Assembly (NCBI RefSeq): GCF_902859745.1
Contig: NZ_CADIJW010000054.1
Location: 1-35,647, forward strand
Length of the DNA stretch: 35,647 nucleotides
Reading direction: 5' to 3'
Source of the DNA: Achromobacter dolens
GTDB taxonomy: Bacteria; Pseudomonadota; Gammaproteobacteria; Burkholderiales; Burkholderiaceae_B
Part shown: positions 22,656 to 30,226 of the stretch, piece after piece
Numbering within the stretch: the first letter of the stretch is position 1
Layout: each line of letters starts with the position of its first letter
Program-made: the position numbers and the translations under genes
Notes under the pieces: generated by a model
What the model saw: the letters and a program-made list of their open reading frames with translations, nothing else
Database searches by the model: none
What the model was told of the DNA's origin: nothing

Positions 22656-22695
22656 AAAAAGAAGGCCCCACTCGCGGGTAAGCGGGTGGGGCCTT
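22656..22695 (-). terminator. Terminator after the response-regulator gene
   Basis: AAGGCCCCAC (22662-22671) and GTGGGGCCTT (22686-22695) form a ten-pair stem, and the minus strand continues TTCTTTTTC. It separates the regulator gene (minus) from flagellin, so the two are independent units. Confidence 0.85.
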
Positions 22696-22853
22696 CGGCC
22701 TTGTCTCTCTTGGGGAAAGTTGCAAGACATGTGTAGTGTAGGCGTTTGGGCGCCGCCGAAAACTCATGAATACTCAACGGCGCAGTGGAGCGCGAGCGGG
22801 CAGGGGCGCCGGCGGCGGGCATCGTCGGGCGCGGCGGCGCCGCCGCGCGGCAA

Positions 22854-23561
22854 TCAGTCGTGCGTCGCGATGCCGATCCTGCCCTCGCGCAGCACCAGCA
22901 AGGACCCTTCGGAATAGATGTTGCGGATCTGCAAGGGGGCATCGCGCAGGGTCGAGAGTTTCTTGCGGACCCGATAGAGCAGCGCGTCGATGCGGTGCTG
23001 ATCGTAGATGACTGCCGGATAGCCGAGATTCTGCGACATCCGCTTGTGGCTGACGGGGTACTTCGGACTCTGGATCAGCGTCGCCATGACGATGGATTCC
23101 TTGGCCGTCAGGCTTAGCTGTTGGCCGTCCGACGATCGCAGTTGGCGCGATTGCACGTCCAGGGTCCAGTTGCAGTGCGAGATCGGGCCCGGCGTCGCGG
23201 TCACGAGCCGGCGTTCGAGCGCGCTGACGGTGACCGCCAGCAGCGCAAGCTGGATCGGCTTGATCAGGTAATGGTCGGCGCCGTCGCTCAGGCTCTGCAA
23301 TTGAGCGGGCATGCGCACGTTGTCGGTTAGCACGATGATGCCCATGGCGGGAAACGTGCGGCGCAGCGGCGCGATGTGGCCGAGCATGTCGCCGTCGGGC
23401 AGCGACGCGGCGGTCACCAGGATGCCGGGTGGGGACTGCCGGATGTGCGCCAGCGCGTCCTGCAGGGTGCCGCAGACGTGCACGCCGCGGCCGAGGCCGG
23501 CGATATGGTTGGACACGCTTTCGGCCCATTCCGGCGGATCTTCAACGACAAGAACGCGCAT
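22854..23561 (-). CDS. Atypical response regulator with winged-helix output, no phosphoacceptor Asp
   Basis: The 235-residue protein has a receiver-like domain (1-115) and an OmpR/PhoB-type winged helix (about 130-225, LSLTAKESIVMATLIQSPKY and RIDALLYRVRKKLSTL). The acidic pair Glu7-Asp8, the switch Thr79 and Lys101 in LIKPIQ are kept. The phosphoacceptor position reads Ala51 in TAASLPDGD, where an active receiver has Asp, as in DLGLPDGDG of the regulator at 34728. It should therefore act without phosphorylation. No kinase gene is next to it. Its place upstream of flagellin suggests, but does not prove, control of motility or surface genes. AGGTATGCG marks a plausible start. Confidence 0.85.
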   Translation of the reverse strand: MRVLVVEDPPEWAESVSNHIAGLGRGVHVCGTLQDALAHIRQSPPGILVTAASLPDGDMLGHIAPLRRTFPAMGIIVLTDNVRMPAQLQSLSDGADHYLIKPIQLALLAVTVSALERRLVTATPGPISHCNWTLDVQSRQLRSSDGQQLSLTAKESIVMATLIQSPKYPVSHKRMSQNLGYPAVIYDQHRIDALLYRVRKKLSTLRDAPLQIRNIYSEGSLLVLREGRIGIATHD

Positions 23562-24048
23562 ACCTGCGATTGATTTCCCGGGCCACGGACTGCGTCGACG
23601 ACTGGACGGCGGGCCTTCTTCCGCCAGCGCGGCATCGCGGAAGCGACGCCCATCCGATTCTAGATTTGTCCTTGCGGGAAAACGCGGTTTGGCGTCTTAA
23701 TGCGGTCTGATATCAAGGTCGGCGTCGCGGCAAGATTGCGGGAGGAGACTCGGGCGGCGGGTGCGCGGCCTCGGTGCAAAGGCCCGCGTCTTCAGAAACA
23801 ATCGCAACAATAGTTTTCTTGCGAGCGCGCCCTGCGCGAGCCTCCCGGCACCGTATCGCCGCGCGTCATCGCGCCGCGGCCCGTGCGCATGCGGGCGTGG
23901 CGTCCGCCCCATCGCGCCGGCCGCGCGAAATCCCACCGTGTTGCCCGCGTGGCCCAATGTTTCAGCGTGCCTCGCCGCGCTTGCGCTCCGGCCCAGAGGC
24001 AGTAGCATGCGCGCTCAGACCGATTCAGCCTCATTTAAGGACCGATCC
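23562..24048. other. 487-base divergent spacer without a gene
   Basis: This lies between the atypical regulator gene (minus) and the lipoprotein gene (plus) and must carry both promoters. The lipoprotein frame stays open back to 23761, but the added N-terminus is Arg/Pro-rich and would bury the lipoprotein signal, so it is not counted. No tRNA, repeat or convincing promoter was identified. Confidence 0.5.
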
Positions 24049-25095
24049 ATGACCTTGCCGCGCCCGCGCCTTGCCTTGTCCCTCCTGACGCTTACGCTGG
24101 CGCTGTCGGGGTGCGTGAACATGCCGTCCTCGAACGGATACGGCACCCGCGACGATCCGCGCTACGGGCAACTGCTGGACCTGATCAACGAGGCGCTGAA
24201 GGCAGACATGGCGGTGGTGCTGGTGGCCGACCTGATGCCGCACGCGACGCTGAAAGACGCCTTGACCATGACGCAGTGGACTCCGACCGTGATCTGGATG
24301 CACGAGAAGGCGCCGCAGGTGACCTTCAGCCGCAAGTTCCAGACCAATACGCTCAAGCGCGACCCGAAGGAAACCTACCTGTTCCAGGCGTTCGAGGTGC
24401 ATATCCTGCCGCCCGGCAAGTACCTGCTGACCGGCGGCGACGACTACAAGCTGAATGCGCTGCTCGATCAGGTCGGGGCCAAGCGCGGGCCGGAGGGATC
24501 GGGCCGCGGCGCCAACGGCACCGCCTATCTTTCGCCGGAACTCTATCGCGAGTTCTACAGGCAGCAGGCGTGGCGCGACGCCACCACCCACAGCGAGACC
24601 AAGACGCGCCAGGTCTGCACGGCCGTGCACGTGGCCTCGGGCGCCTGCGTGAGCTGGGGCGAGCAGCAATACACCGAGACCTCGGCGGGGATGCCGGCGG
24701 GCTACTACGAGGAAACCGATTCGCGCGATATTCCCGCCATCAAGGTGCAGGCGCGCATCCCGCCCAAGCAGGCGCTGGCCAGCTTCACGCTGCAGGGCGG
24801 TCAACTGGTGCTGAGCCAGCGCATGCACCTGAAGACGCCCAGCTACAAGTTCCGCCAGTCGGCCTGCCGCGCGGTCGATCCCAAGATGATCGAGTGCCCG
24901 CTGGAGGACCTGACCGTCTACACCCGCCCGGCGCCGATGGAGTTCGCGCAGAAGTACCTGGCGCAGCGGACCCTGAGCGCCGAGCACCAGGCGCTGCTGG
25001 CCAAGCTGCAGCCCATGCAGATCACGCCGCTGGGCAAGCAGGGCATGGAAGATCCGATCTGGGGCGTGCCGCTGTCGATGGACAAGGGGCGCTAG
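24049..25095 (+). CDS. Putative outer-membrane lipoprotein of unknown function
   Basis: The 348-residue product starts with a lipoprotein signal peptide ending in the lipobox LALSGC, so Cys22 should be lipidated; the next residues VNMPSS do not give an inner-membrane retention Asp. I do not recognise the mature domain. It contains IWMHEKAPQVTFSRKF, FEVHILPPGKYLLTGGDDYK, and two Cys pairs (VCTAVHVASGAC and ACRAVDPKMIEC) that could form disulfides in the periplasm. A beta-rich fold is likely. AAGGA lies eight bases before the chosen ATG. It stands as a single gene, followed by a weak hairpin at 25129-25145. Confidence 0.8.
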   Translation: MTLPRPRLALSLLTLTLALSGCVNMPSSNGYGTRDDPRYGQLLDLINEALKADMAVVLVADLMPHATLKDALTMTQWTPTVIWMHEKAPQVTFSRKFQTNTLKRDPKETYLFQAFEVHILPPGKYLLTGGDDYKLNALLDQVGAKRGPEGSGRGANGTAYLSPELYREFYRQQAWRDATTHSETKTRQVCTAVHVASGACVSWGEQQYTETSAGMPAGYYEETDSRDIPAIKVQARIPPKQALASFTLQGGQLVLSQRMHLKTPSYKFRQSACRAVDPKMIECPLEDLTVYTRPAPMEFAQKYLAQRTLSAEHQALLAKLQPMQITPLGKQGMEDPIWGVPLSMDKGR

Positions 25096-25128
25096 GCCGG
25101 CGCGCGGCGGGAAAAAAAGAGAAGAGCG

Positions 25129-25148
25129 CGCAACGCGGCGTTGCGTTT
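25129..25148 (+). terminator. Weak terminator-like hairpin after the lipoprotein gene
   Basis: CGCAACG (25129-25135) and CGTTGCG (25139-25145) form a seven-pair stem with a three-base loop followed by only three T. An A-rich tract lies on the other side, so it could act weakly in either direction. Confidence 0.4.
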
Positions 25149-25236
25149 GGCGGGGGTAAACTCCCCCACCGCCCCGTCGCATCGGAGCGCCTGACCGTCG
25201 CCATGCAACTGTCCCACCCGGATCGAGGAGTGGACG

Positions 25237-26388
25237 ATGCAACGCCATTTCCTTGTCCTGTTGTTGCTGTCGCTGACCCAGATCGTCGGTTGGGGCGTGG
25301 TCGGCGTGCTGCCGGTCATCGCCGCGCCGGTCGCGTCCGACCTGGGCGCCACCTTGCCGTCGATATTCCTGGGCACGTCGGTCATGTATGTCGCGATGGG
25401 GCTGGCCGCGCCGCTGACCGCCCGCGCGTTCCGCCGGTTCGGCACGCGCCAGGCGATGGCGGCGGGCGCCGCGCTGATCGGACTGGGCCTGGCCCTGTTG
25501 GCGCTGTCTCCGGGCCTAATGGCCTTCTGGGCCGCCTGGGCGCTGATCGGCGTGGCGGGCGCCGCCTTCCTGACGACCGCCGCCTATGCCTACGTCGTGG
25601 AATATGCGCGGGAACAGGCGCGCGGCCTCATCGGCACGCTGATGCTGGTGACGGGCCTGGCGGGCAGCGTGTTCCTGCCGGTCACGGCGTTTCTCGATCA
25701 CCTGATCGGCTGGCGCGATGCGCTGCTCGTGTACGCCGCCGTCATGGCGCTGGCCGTGGGCCCGCTGCTCTGGTTCGGCCTGCCCGCGACCGAAGCGACG
25801 GCGGCAGTGGCCGCGCGGCGCGGCGCCGGCTCCCATGGCAGGATCTTCGTGCTGCTGGTGACCGCGATAGCCTTGAACAGTTTCGTCACCTTCGGCATCC
25901 AGGCCGTGGGCGTGCCGCTGCTGCAGGCCATGTGCATGGATCTGGCGCGCGCCGTCGCGGTTGCGTCGCTGCTGGGCGTTTTCAAGGTCGGCGGGCGCTT
26001 GCTTGACCTGCTGGGCGGCGGGCGCTGGGACGGGCTGTCCACCGGCATTGCCGCGGGCGCCATGATTCCGCTGGGGCTGGCCGCCATCTGGATCGGCGGC
26101 GCGGGCCTGCTGCCGGTCGTCGGCTACCTGCTGCTGTTCGGGGTCGGCAGCGGCGCCTTCGCGGTGGCGCGGGCCACCATGCCGTTGGTGTTCTTCGACA
26201 AGGCCGGCTATGCGGCGGCGATGGCCGCCATCGCCTTGCCGATGAATCTGATCAACGCCCTGGCGCCGCCGGCGCTGGCGGTGTCGATGGAGCAGGCCGG
26301 CGCGCCGGTCACGTTCGCGCTGCTGGGCGGGCTGAGCGTGCTGGCGCTGGCGGCGCTGCTGGCGCTGAGCCGCTTGCGACCGCCGTAG
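25237..26388 (+). CDS. Major facilitator superfamily transporter
   Basis: This 383-residue inner-membrane protein has about 12 hydrophobic helices in two halves, with a cytoplasmic loop near 185-205 (TEATAAVAARRGAGSHGR). The motif-A equivalent after helix 2 is RAFRRFGTRQAMAAGAALIG. The size and lack of extra domains fit the small-solute MFS members often annotated as drug/metabolite or Bcr/CynX-like permeases. The substrate cannot be inferred. GAGGAG lies nine bases before the ATG. It stands 141 bases after the lipoprotein gene, behind the weak hairpin, and may have its own promoter. Confidence 0.88.
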   Translation: MQRHFLVLLLLSLTQIVGWGVVGVLPVIAAPVASDLGATLPSIFLGTSVMYVAMGLAAPLTARAFRRFGTRQAMAAGAALIGLGLALLALSPGLMAFWAAWALIGVAGAAFLTTAAYAYVVEYAREQARGLIGTLMLVTGLAGSVFLPVTAFLDHLIGWRDALLVYAAVMALAVGPLLWFGLPATEATAAVAARRGAGSHGRIFVLLVTAIALNSFVTFGIQAVGVPLLQAMCMDLARAVAVASLLGVFKVGGRLLDLLGGGRWDGLSTGIAAGAMIPLGLAAIWIGGAGLLPVVGYLLLFGVGSGAFAVARATMPLVFFDKAGYAAAMAAIALPMNLINALAPPALAVSMEQAGAPVTFALLGGLSVLALAALLALSRLRPP

Positions 26389-26389
26389 C

Positions 26390-26580
26390 GGTCGAAGTCC
26401 GCCCAGGCCTCGGACCAGTTGAAGGCGACGCCGACGATGCCGACGCCGCCCAGGCGTTGGTCGACGGCCAGCAGCTTCGCCGCCGCGCGCATGAAGGTAT
26501 CGCTGACGTTCGCATCGGGGGCTCGCGGATCGCTTGGACCTTGTCGCACAGGTTGCTGGCGTCCAGGGAAGGCTATGCAG
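26390..26580 (-). pseudogene. Possible remnant of a minus-strand gene
   Basis: On the minus strand two neighbouring frames look protein-like but are not continuous. First comes LDASNLCDKVQAIREPP, then, in another frame, DANVSDTFMRAAAKLLAVDQ continuing through GIVGVAFNWSEAWADFDRYG. The second has no start with a ribosome binding site, and its frame runs on antisense to the MFS gene without a proper end. This is the pattern of a truncated and frameshifted C-terminal fragment. I do not recognise the family. A chance open frame in GC-rich DNA is the alternative. Confidence 0.3.
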
Positions 26581-26778
26581 CGCTACGTATCACTGGGATT
26601 TATAAGGGGCTTAAGCCGTTGCTTGAACCAGCGCGGTGAACAGCCGAGCAAAGTCGTCATTCCTAGGGTTATCCCTAATCTCTTCCTCGCCCTACCATGC
26701 CGGTCCGGTTCAACAAAGCCCCGGAACAACAACAGGCGATCATCGCGCCACCCGGCCGGGGCGACATAGGAAGCAAGC

Positions 26779-28398
26779 ATGTTTGGCCTATTTTCTGGTC
26801 TGCGTATCCGCGCCCGCCTGTCCGGCGCGTTCTTGATGGTGGCGCTGCTGGGCGGCGCGGTCGGCGCCTTCGGCGTGTGGGGGCTGGCCCGTATCAACGA
26901 CATGAACAGCCAGCTCTACGAGGTCGAATTGCGCGGCCTGTCCGACATGAAAAACGCCAACCTGCAGTTGGTGTATGCCGGCCGCGCCCGCAACAGCTAT
27001 CTGGCGGCCTCCACCGAGGCCGAACGCGAGGCCAGCCGTAAACAGTTCGACAGCGCCGTGCGGCGGCTGGACGCGCTGCGCGATCGCGCCGCCAGCTACT
27101 ACCTGGCGCCCGAGGACCGCCAGTTGCTGGCGCGCTTCAGGCAGGCGCAAGACGCCTGGAAGCGCGACGCCGAGGCTTTCTTCACCGCCGCCCGCGAGCT
27201 GCCGCTGCGGGCGAAGGATTCGCGCGCCGTCGAGATCGAAAAGCACGTGATTGCGTCATCGGAGCAACTGGACGGCGTCATGGACCGGCTGGCCGAGTCC
27301 AAGGAAGCCAGCACCGCGCGGTCGGTGCAGGCGGGCTCCGACCTCTACGAACGCACGCGCCTCATCATGATCGCGCTGTCGATCGCCGGCGTGGCGCTCG
27401 GCATGCTGCTGGGCGGGTTCATGACGCGCGGCATCGTGCAGCCGCTTGGGCAGGCGGTGCAAGCCGCGCGCCGCGTGGCCGCCGGCGATCTGACCGGCGA
27501 CATCCGCATCGTCACGCGCGACGAGACGGGCGACCTGATGATCGCCCTGCAAGCCATGAACCACGGCCTGGCCGCTATCGTGCGCGATGTGCGCGATGGC
27601 TGCGAAGGCATCGCCTCGGCGGCCTCCGAGATCGCCCAGGGCAACGCCGACCTGTCGCAACGCACCGAGGAACAGGCCGCCTCTTTGGAGCAAACCGCCG
27701 CTTCGATGGAGCAACTGACCAGCACCGTGCAGTTGAACGCCAGCCACGCCGGCCAGGCCGAGCAACTCGTCACCCAGGCCTCGGCCGTGGCCGTGCGCGG
27801 CGGCAACGAAGTCGATGGCGTGGTGCGCACCATGGACGCCATCTCCGACAGCTCGCGGCGCATCGCCGATATCACGAACGTGATCGACAGCATCGCCTTC
27901 CAGACCAACATCCTGGCCCTGAATGCCGCGGTCGAGGCTGCGCGGGCGGGCGAACAGGGCCGGGGCTTTGCCGTGGTGGCGGGCGAGGTTCGCACCCTGG
28001 CGCAGCGCTCGGCCGTGGCCGCCAAGGAGATCAACGCCCTCATCAACGAGTCCGTCAGCCGCGTCGAAGACGGCGCGCGGCAGGCCGGCGCCGCCGGCCG
28101 CACCATGCGTGAAGTGGTGGCCAGCGTGGGTCAGGCCGTGACGCTGGTGCGCGAAATCGCTGGCGCCTCGGCCGAACAGTCCACCGGCATCGGCCAGGTC
28201 AACCAGGCCGTGGCGCAGATGGATGGCGTCACCCAGCAGAACGCCGCGCTGGTGGAAGAGGCCGCCGCCGCGGCCGCCAGCATGCGCGAACAGGCCGGAC
28301 GGCTGACGCAACTGGTCCGGCGCTTCCAGGTCGATGCGGTCACCGGCGCACGCGTGCTGGCGGCGCGACCCCTGCCCGCGCTGTCCGCGTCCGAATGA
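26779..28398 (+). CDS. Methyl-accepting chemotaxis protein
   Basis: This 539-residue transmembrane receptor has TM1 at about 14-35. A periplasmic four-helix-bundle ligand domain (about 36-193) follows, then TM2 at 195-215, a HAMP domain (about 216-270, with QPLGQAVQAARRVAAGDLTG) and the cytoplasmic signalling domain. The hairpin tip is complete: NVIDSIAFQTNILALNAAVE followed by AARAGEQGRGFAVVAGEVRT. Methylation helices contain Glu/Gln pairs such as EEQAASLEQTA. The C-terminus ends ALSASE, without the WxxxW/F-type pentapeptide that tethers CheR/CheB in major receptors. The ligand is unknown. AGGAAG precedes the ATG, and a 390-base spacer lies upstream. Confidence 0.95.
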   Translation: MFGLFSGLRIRARLSGAFLMVALLGGAVGAFGVWGLARINDMNSQLYEVELRGLSDMKNANLQLVYAGRARNSYLAASTEAEREASRKQFDSAVRRLDALRDRAASYYLAPEDRQLLARFRQAQDAWKRDAEAFFTAARELPLRAKDSRAVEIEKHVIASSEQLDGVMDRLAESKEASTARSVQAGSDLYERTRLIMIALSIAGVALGMLLGGFMTRGIVQPLGQAVQAARRVAAGDLTGDIRIVTRDETGDLMIALQAMNHGLAAIVRDVRDGCEGIASAASEIAQGNADLSQRTEEQAASLEQTAASMEQLTSTVQLNASHAGQAEQLVTQASAVAVRGGNEVDGVVRTMDAISDSSRRIADITNVIDSIAFQTNILALNAAVEAARAGEQGRGFAVVAGEVRTLAQRSAVAAKEINALINESVSRVEDGARQAGAAGRTMREVVASVGQAVTLVREIAGASAEQSTGIGQVNQAVAQMDGVTQQNAALVEEAAAAAASMREQAGRLTQLVRRFQVDAVTGARVLAARPLPALSASE

Positions 28399-28418
28399 GA
28401 GAGGATCGTCTCATTATT

Positions 28419-28448
28419 GCGAACAACAAAATATGCTGTTACGTTCGC
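28419..28448. repeat. GCGAAC / GTTCGC inverted repeat upstream of a small membrane protein
   Basis: GCGAAC (28419-28424) and GTTCGC (28443-28448) flank 18 AT-rich bases including ACAAAATATG. The segment is clearly AT-rich compared with its surroundings and could be a promoter or operator for the gene at 28494. Confidence 0.4.
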
Positions 28449-28493
28449 GAAAAATTTGGCAGAATTGATTCGGGTAAACCGTTACGTGAATCC

Positions 28494-28706
28494 ATGCGCA
28501 GATCCGAAATCGTTTCGAGCGGACGCATACGCGCCGCACGTGCACATTGGCGCCCCTTCGTCCTCGGGATGCTGATCGTGTTCACCGTGACGGCAGTCTG
28601 TGGCCTGTACCTCCATGGCTCGCATCAAGGCGAACATGCCGCGATCGCCATAGGCTGGACCCTGGTCGGGATGCTGGCCCTGGCCTACTGGGTCTGCCGA
28701 CGGTAG
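28494..28706 (+). CDS. Small two-helix membrane protein of unknown function
   Basis: From the ATG at 28494 the product is 70 residues: a basic N-terminus (MRRSEIVSSGRIRAARAHWR), a first membrane helix (PFVLGMLIVFTVTAVCGLYL), a short loop with HGSHQGEH, and a second helix (AAIAIGWTLVGMLALAYWVC). I do not recognise the family. The frame is open back to 28395, where an ATG overlaps the chemotaxis-gene stop, giving 103 residues. The extra part is unlike the rest and covers the AT-rich repeat region, so the shorter form is preferred, though neither start has a good ribosome binding site. The loop histidines could bind a metal, but this is speculation. Confidence 0.55.
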   Translation: MRRSEIVSSGRIRAARAHWRPFVLGMLIVFTVTAVCGLYLHGSHQGEHAAIAIGWTLVGMLALAYWVCRR

Positions 28707-28708
28707 CG

Positions 28709-28743
28709 GCGAGGGCTGGCGCGCGGCGGCCGCCGGCCCTCGC
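28709..28743. terminator. Strong hairpin between convergent genes
   Basis: GCGAGGGC (28709-28716) and GCCCTCGC (28736-28743) pair over eight bases, and the GC-rich interior can pair further (GGCGGCCGCC). It lies between the ends of the small membrane protein gene (plus) and the fimbrial operon (minus). No U-run is present, so efficiency is uncertain. Confidence 0.5.
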
Positions 28744-28754
28744 GAGTGCGTCGC

Positions 28755-29336
28755 TTAGAAGTAGGCCAACGCGTAGGTGGCGTTCGCCTGGACCGAGCCG
28801 GTGCCTGACGTGACCGCTCCGGGGCCGCCCACAACGGACATGCGGGCCCAGTAGCGCAGCTCGTTGCTGCCGTTGATCAGTTGCTTCGCGTTCGCGGCGC
28901 TGGGGGTGGCGGCAAGATTGACGGGCGTGGTGCCATCGCTCTCGAGCAACTGCACGGCGACGGCGGTGGCGGTTCCGGTATTGGAGATCTTGCCCAGCGA
29001 GGTGTTCGTGAAGGTGCCGAGGAACTGGACCGCCACCTTGGACAACTTGCCGTTCGGGTTGGGGGTGGTCCCCGTATCCTCGTCGAACGAGCAGCCCGTC
29101 AGGTGGATGACGACGGGCACCGAGTCGGAGAATTTCCCGGGGCCATTCAGCATGCGCTGGGAGACCTGGCCCAGGTCGATCGTCATGTTGCTGTCGGCGG
29201 CGGAGATGGAGCAAGGCCCTTCGATGACCGTCGCCGAAAAGGTGATGGTGCCGGAGCCGCTGGTGCCCGCCGCAAATCCCGGCGCTGAATTGAACGCGAC
29301 AGCGGCGGCGAGGGCGAGAGTGGATTTCTTGATCAT
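28755..29336 (-). CDS. Fimbrial subunit, type 1 family (last gene of the operon)
   Basis: The 193-residue protein has a signal peptide probably cut after FAA (about residue 23). A mature pilin domain follows with the cysteine pair of the subunit disulfide in EGPCSISAADSN and HLTGCSFDEDTG. A C-terminal beta strand ends in YALAYF, recognised by the chaperone. It is clearly a paralogue of the subunit at 32877-33455, sharing the GTITF opening, the SISAADS block and the terminal aromatic pattern. Its position after the chaperone gene would suit a minor or tip-proximal subunit, but its sequence looks like a major pilin. AGGAG precedes the ATG. Confidence 0.92.
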   Translation of the reverse strand: MIKKSTLALAAAVAFNSAPGFAAGTSGSGTITFSATVIEGPCSISAADSNMTIDLGQVSQRMLNGPGKFSDSVPVVIHLTGCSFDEDTGTTPNPNGKLSKVAVQFLGTFTNTSLGKISNTGTATAVAVQLLESDGTTPVNLAATPSAANAKQLINGSNELRYWARMSVVGGPGAVTSGTGSVQANATYALAYF

Positions 29337-29380
29337 GGGTGACTCCTGTGTTTCCTCTGTGGAAAGTGCATGAATGGTTG

Positions 29381-29401
29381 CGGACCGTATCTGGCGGTCC
29401 G
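29381..29401 (-). promoter_or_regulatory. Intercistronic hairpin before the last fimbrial subunit
   Basis: CGGACCG (29381-29387) and CGGTCCG (29395-29401) form a seven-pair stem in the 97-base gap between chaperone and subunit genes. Without a U-run it may act as a processing or stability element rather than a terminator. Confidence 0.4.
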
Positions 29402-29433
29402 GAACGGTGAAAAAGCGTGCGCGGGTCGCGTCC

Positions 29434-30180
29434 CTATTCCTTGACCCGTTCCTTGAATACGCAAACCCCCGCCGCACAGTGGTAGCGGCTGACGCGCATG
29501 CCGCCGTAGTCGTCGACATTGCCCATCATCAACTGCTTGGCGTCCGCGGGTAACTGGGCCTTGACCGCTTGCTCGGACAGCGGCGCGAGCATGATCGGCG
29601 TGTCGAAGCCGGGCAGCAGTTGCTTGCTGTCCGTGCCCAGCCACATCACCGTGAGGTAATAGGGCGACGTGTTCTTGAGCGTCAGGGTGCGGCCATCGGT
29701 GCGCGCCTGCAGGGCCTGTTCCGGCGCCGCCTCGCCGCGCTCGCCCAGCTTGGGCGGCCGTATGAACAGCTTGAGCTGGCTCTGCGTGGTCAGTTGCAGG
29801 AGGCTGGCGTCCTTGTCCTTCGGCGCCGGCGGGATTTCGCGCACGTTGAAATAGAACAGGGTCTCGCGGTCCTGCGGCAGGCGGGCCTTGGCCGCGGCGC
29901 TCATCTGCATGATCCGCACCTGCGCCTTCTTGCCCGCGTCAATGCGTTGCAGCGGGGGCAGCGCCAGCAGGTCGTTGGTCATCTTGCCGTCCTGGTCCTC
30001 GACCCAGGCCTGTGCCAGGTAGGGGGTATCGGTGCTTTCGTTGGTCAGCACCACCGAGACCGACTTCTGTTCGGTGCCCAGGATGATGCGGGTGCGATCC
30101 ACATTGACCGCGCCCTGGCAGAGGGCGGGCAAGGCGAGCCAGGCGCAGAGCAGCGGTCCGGTGATATGTCTGAGTTTCAT
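29434..30180 (-). CDS. Periplasmic fimbrial chaperone (PapD type)
   Basis: The 248-residue protein begins with a signal peptide ending near CQGA. Two immunoglobulin-like domains follow. The subunit-binding Arg is in VNVDRTRIIL and the Lys in SQLKLFIRPPKLG, the pair that anchors the pilin C-terminus. The LFYFNVREIPP strand is the usual family signature. Two cysteines near the C-terminus (YHCAAGVCVF) could form a disulfide. It folds pilins and hands them to the usher. It follows the usher gene by 46 bases. Confidence 0.94.
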   Translation of the reverse strand: MKLRHITGPLLCAWLALPALCQGAVNVDRTRIILGTEQKSVSVVLTNESTDTPYLAQAWVEDQDGKMTNDLLALPPLQRIDAGKKAQVRIMQMSAAAKARLPQDRETLFYFNVREIPPAPKDKDASLLQLTTQSQLKLFIRPPKLGERGEAAPEQALQARTDGRTLTLKNTSPYYLTVMWLGTDSKQLLPGFDTPIMLAPLSEQAVKAQLPADAKQLMMGNVDDYGGMRVSRYHCAAGVCVFKERVKE

Positions 30181-30226
30181 GTTTTCGCTTTCAAAATGAA
30201 CGTCATGGGATGCGGGATATCAGGCC

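Noticed and set aside
22517-22942. Minus-strand frame between flagellin and the regulator gene
   Set aside because: It runs through the terminator at 22656-22695 and overlaps the regulator gene in another frame; no start signal or family pattern.
26640-26700. TAGGG-TTAT-CCCTA repeat before the chemotaxis gene as an operator
   Set aside because: The arms are only five bases and no promoter elements are placed around it, so chance is likely.
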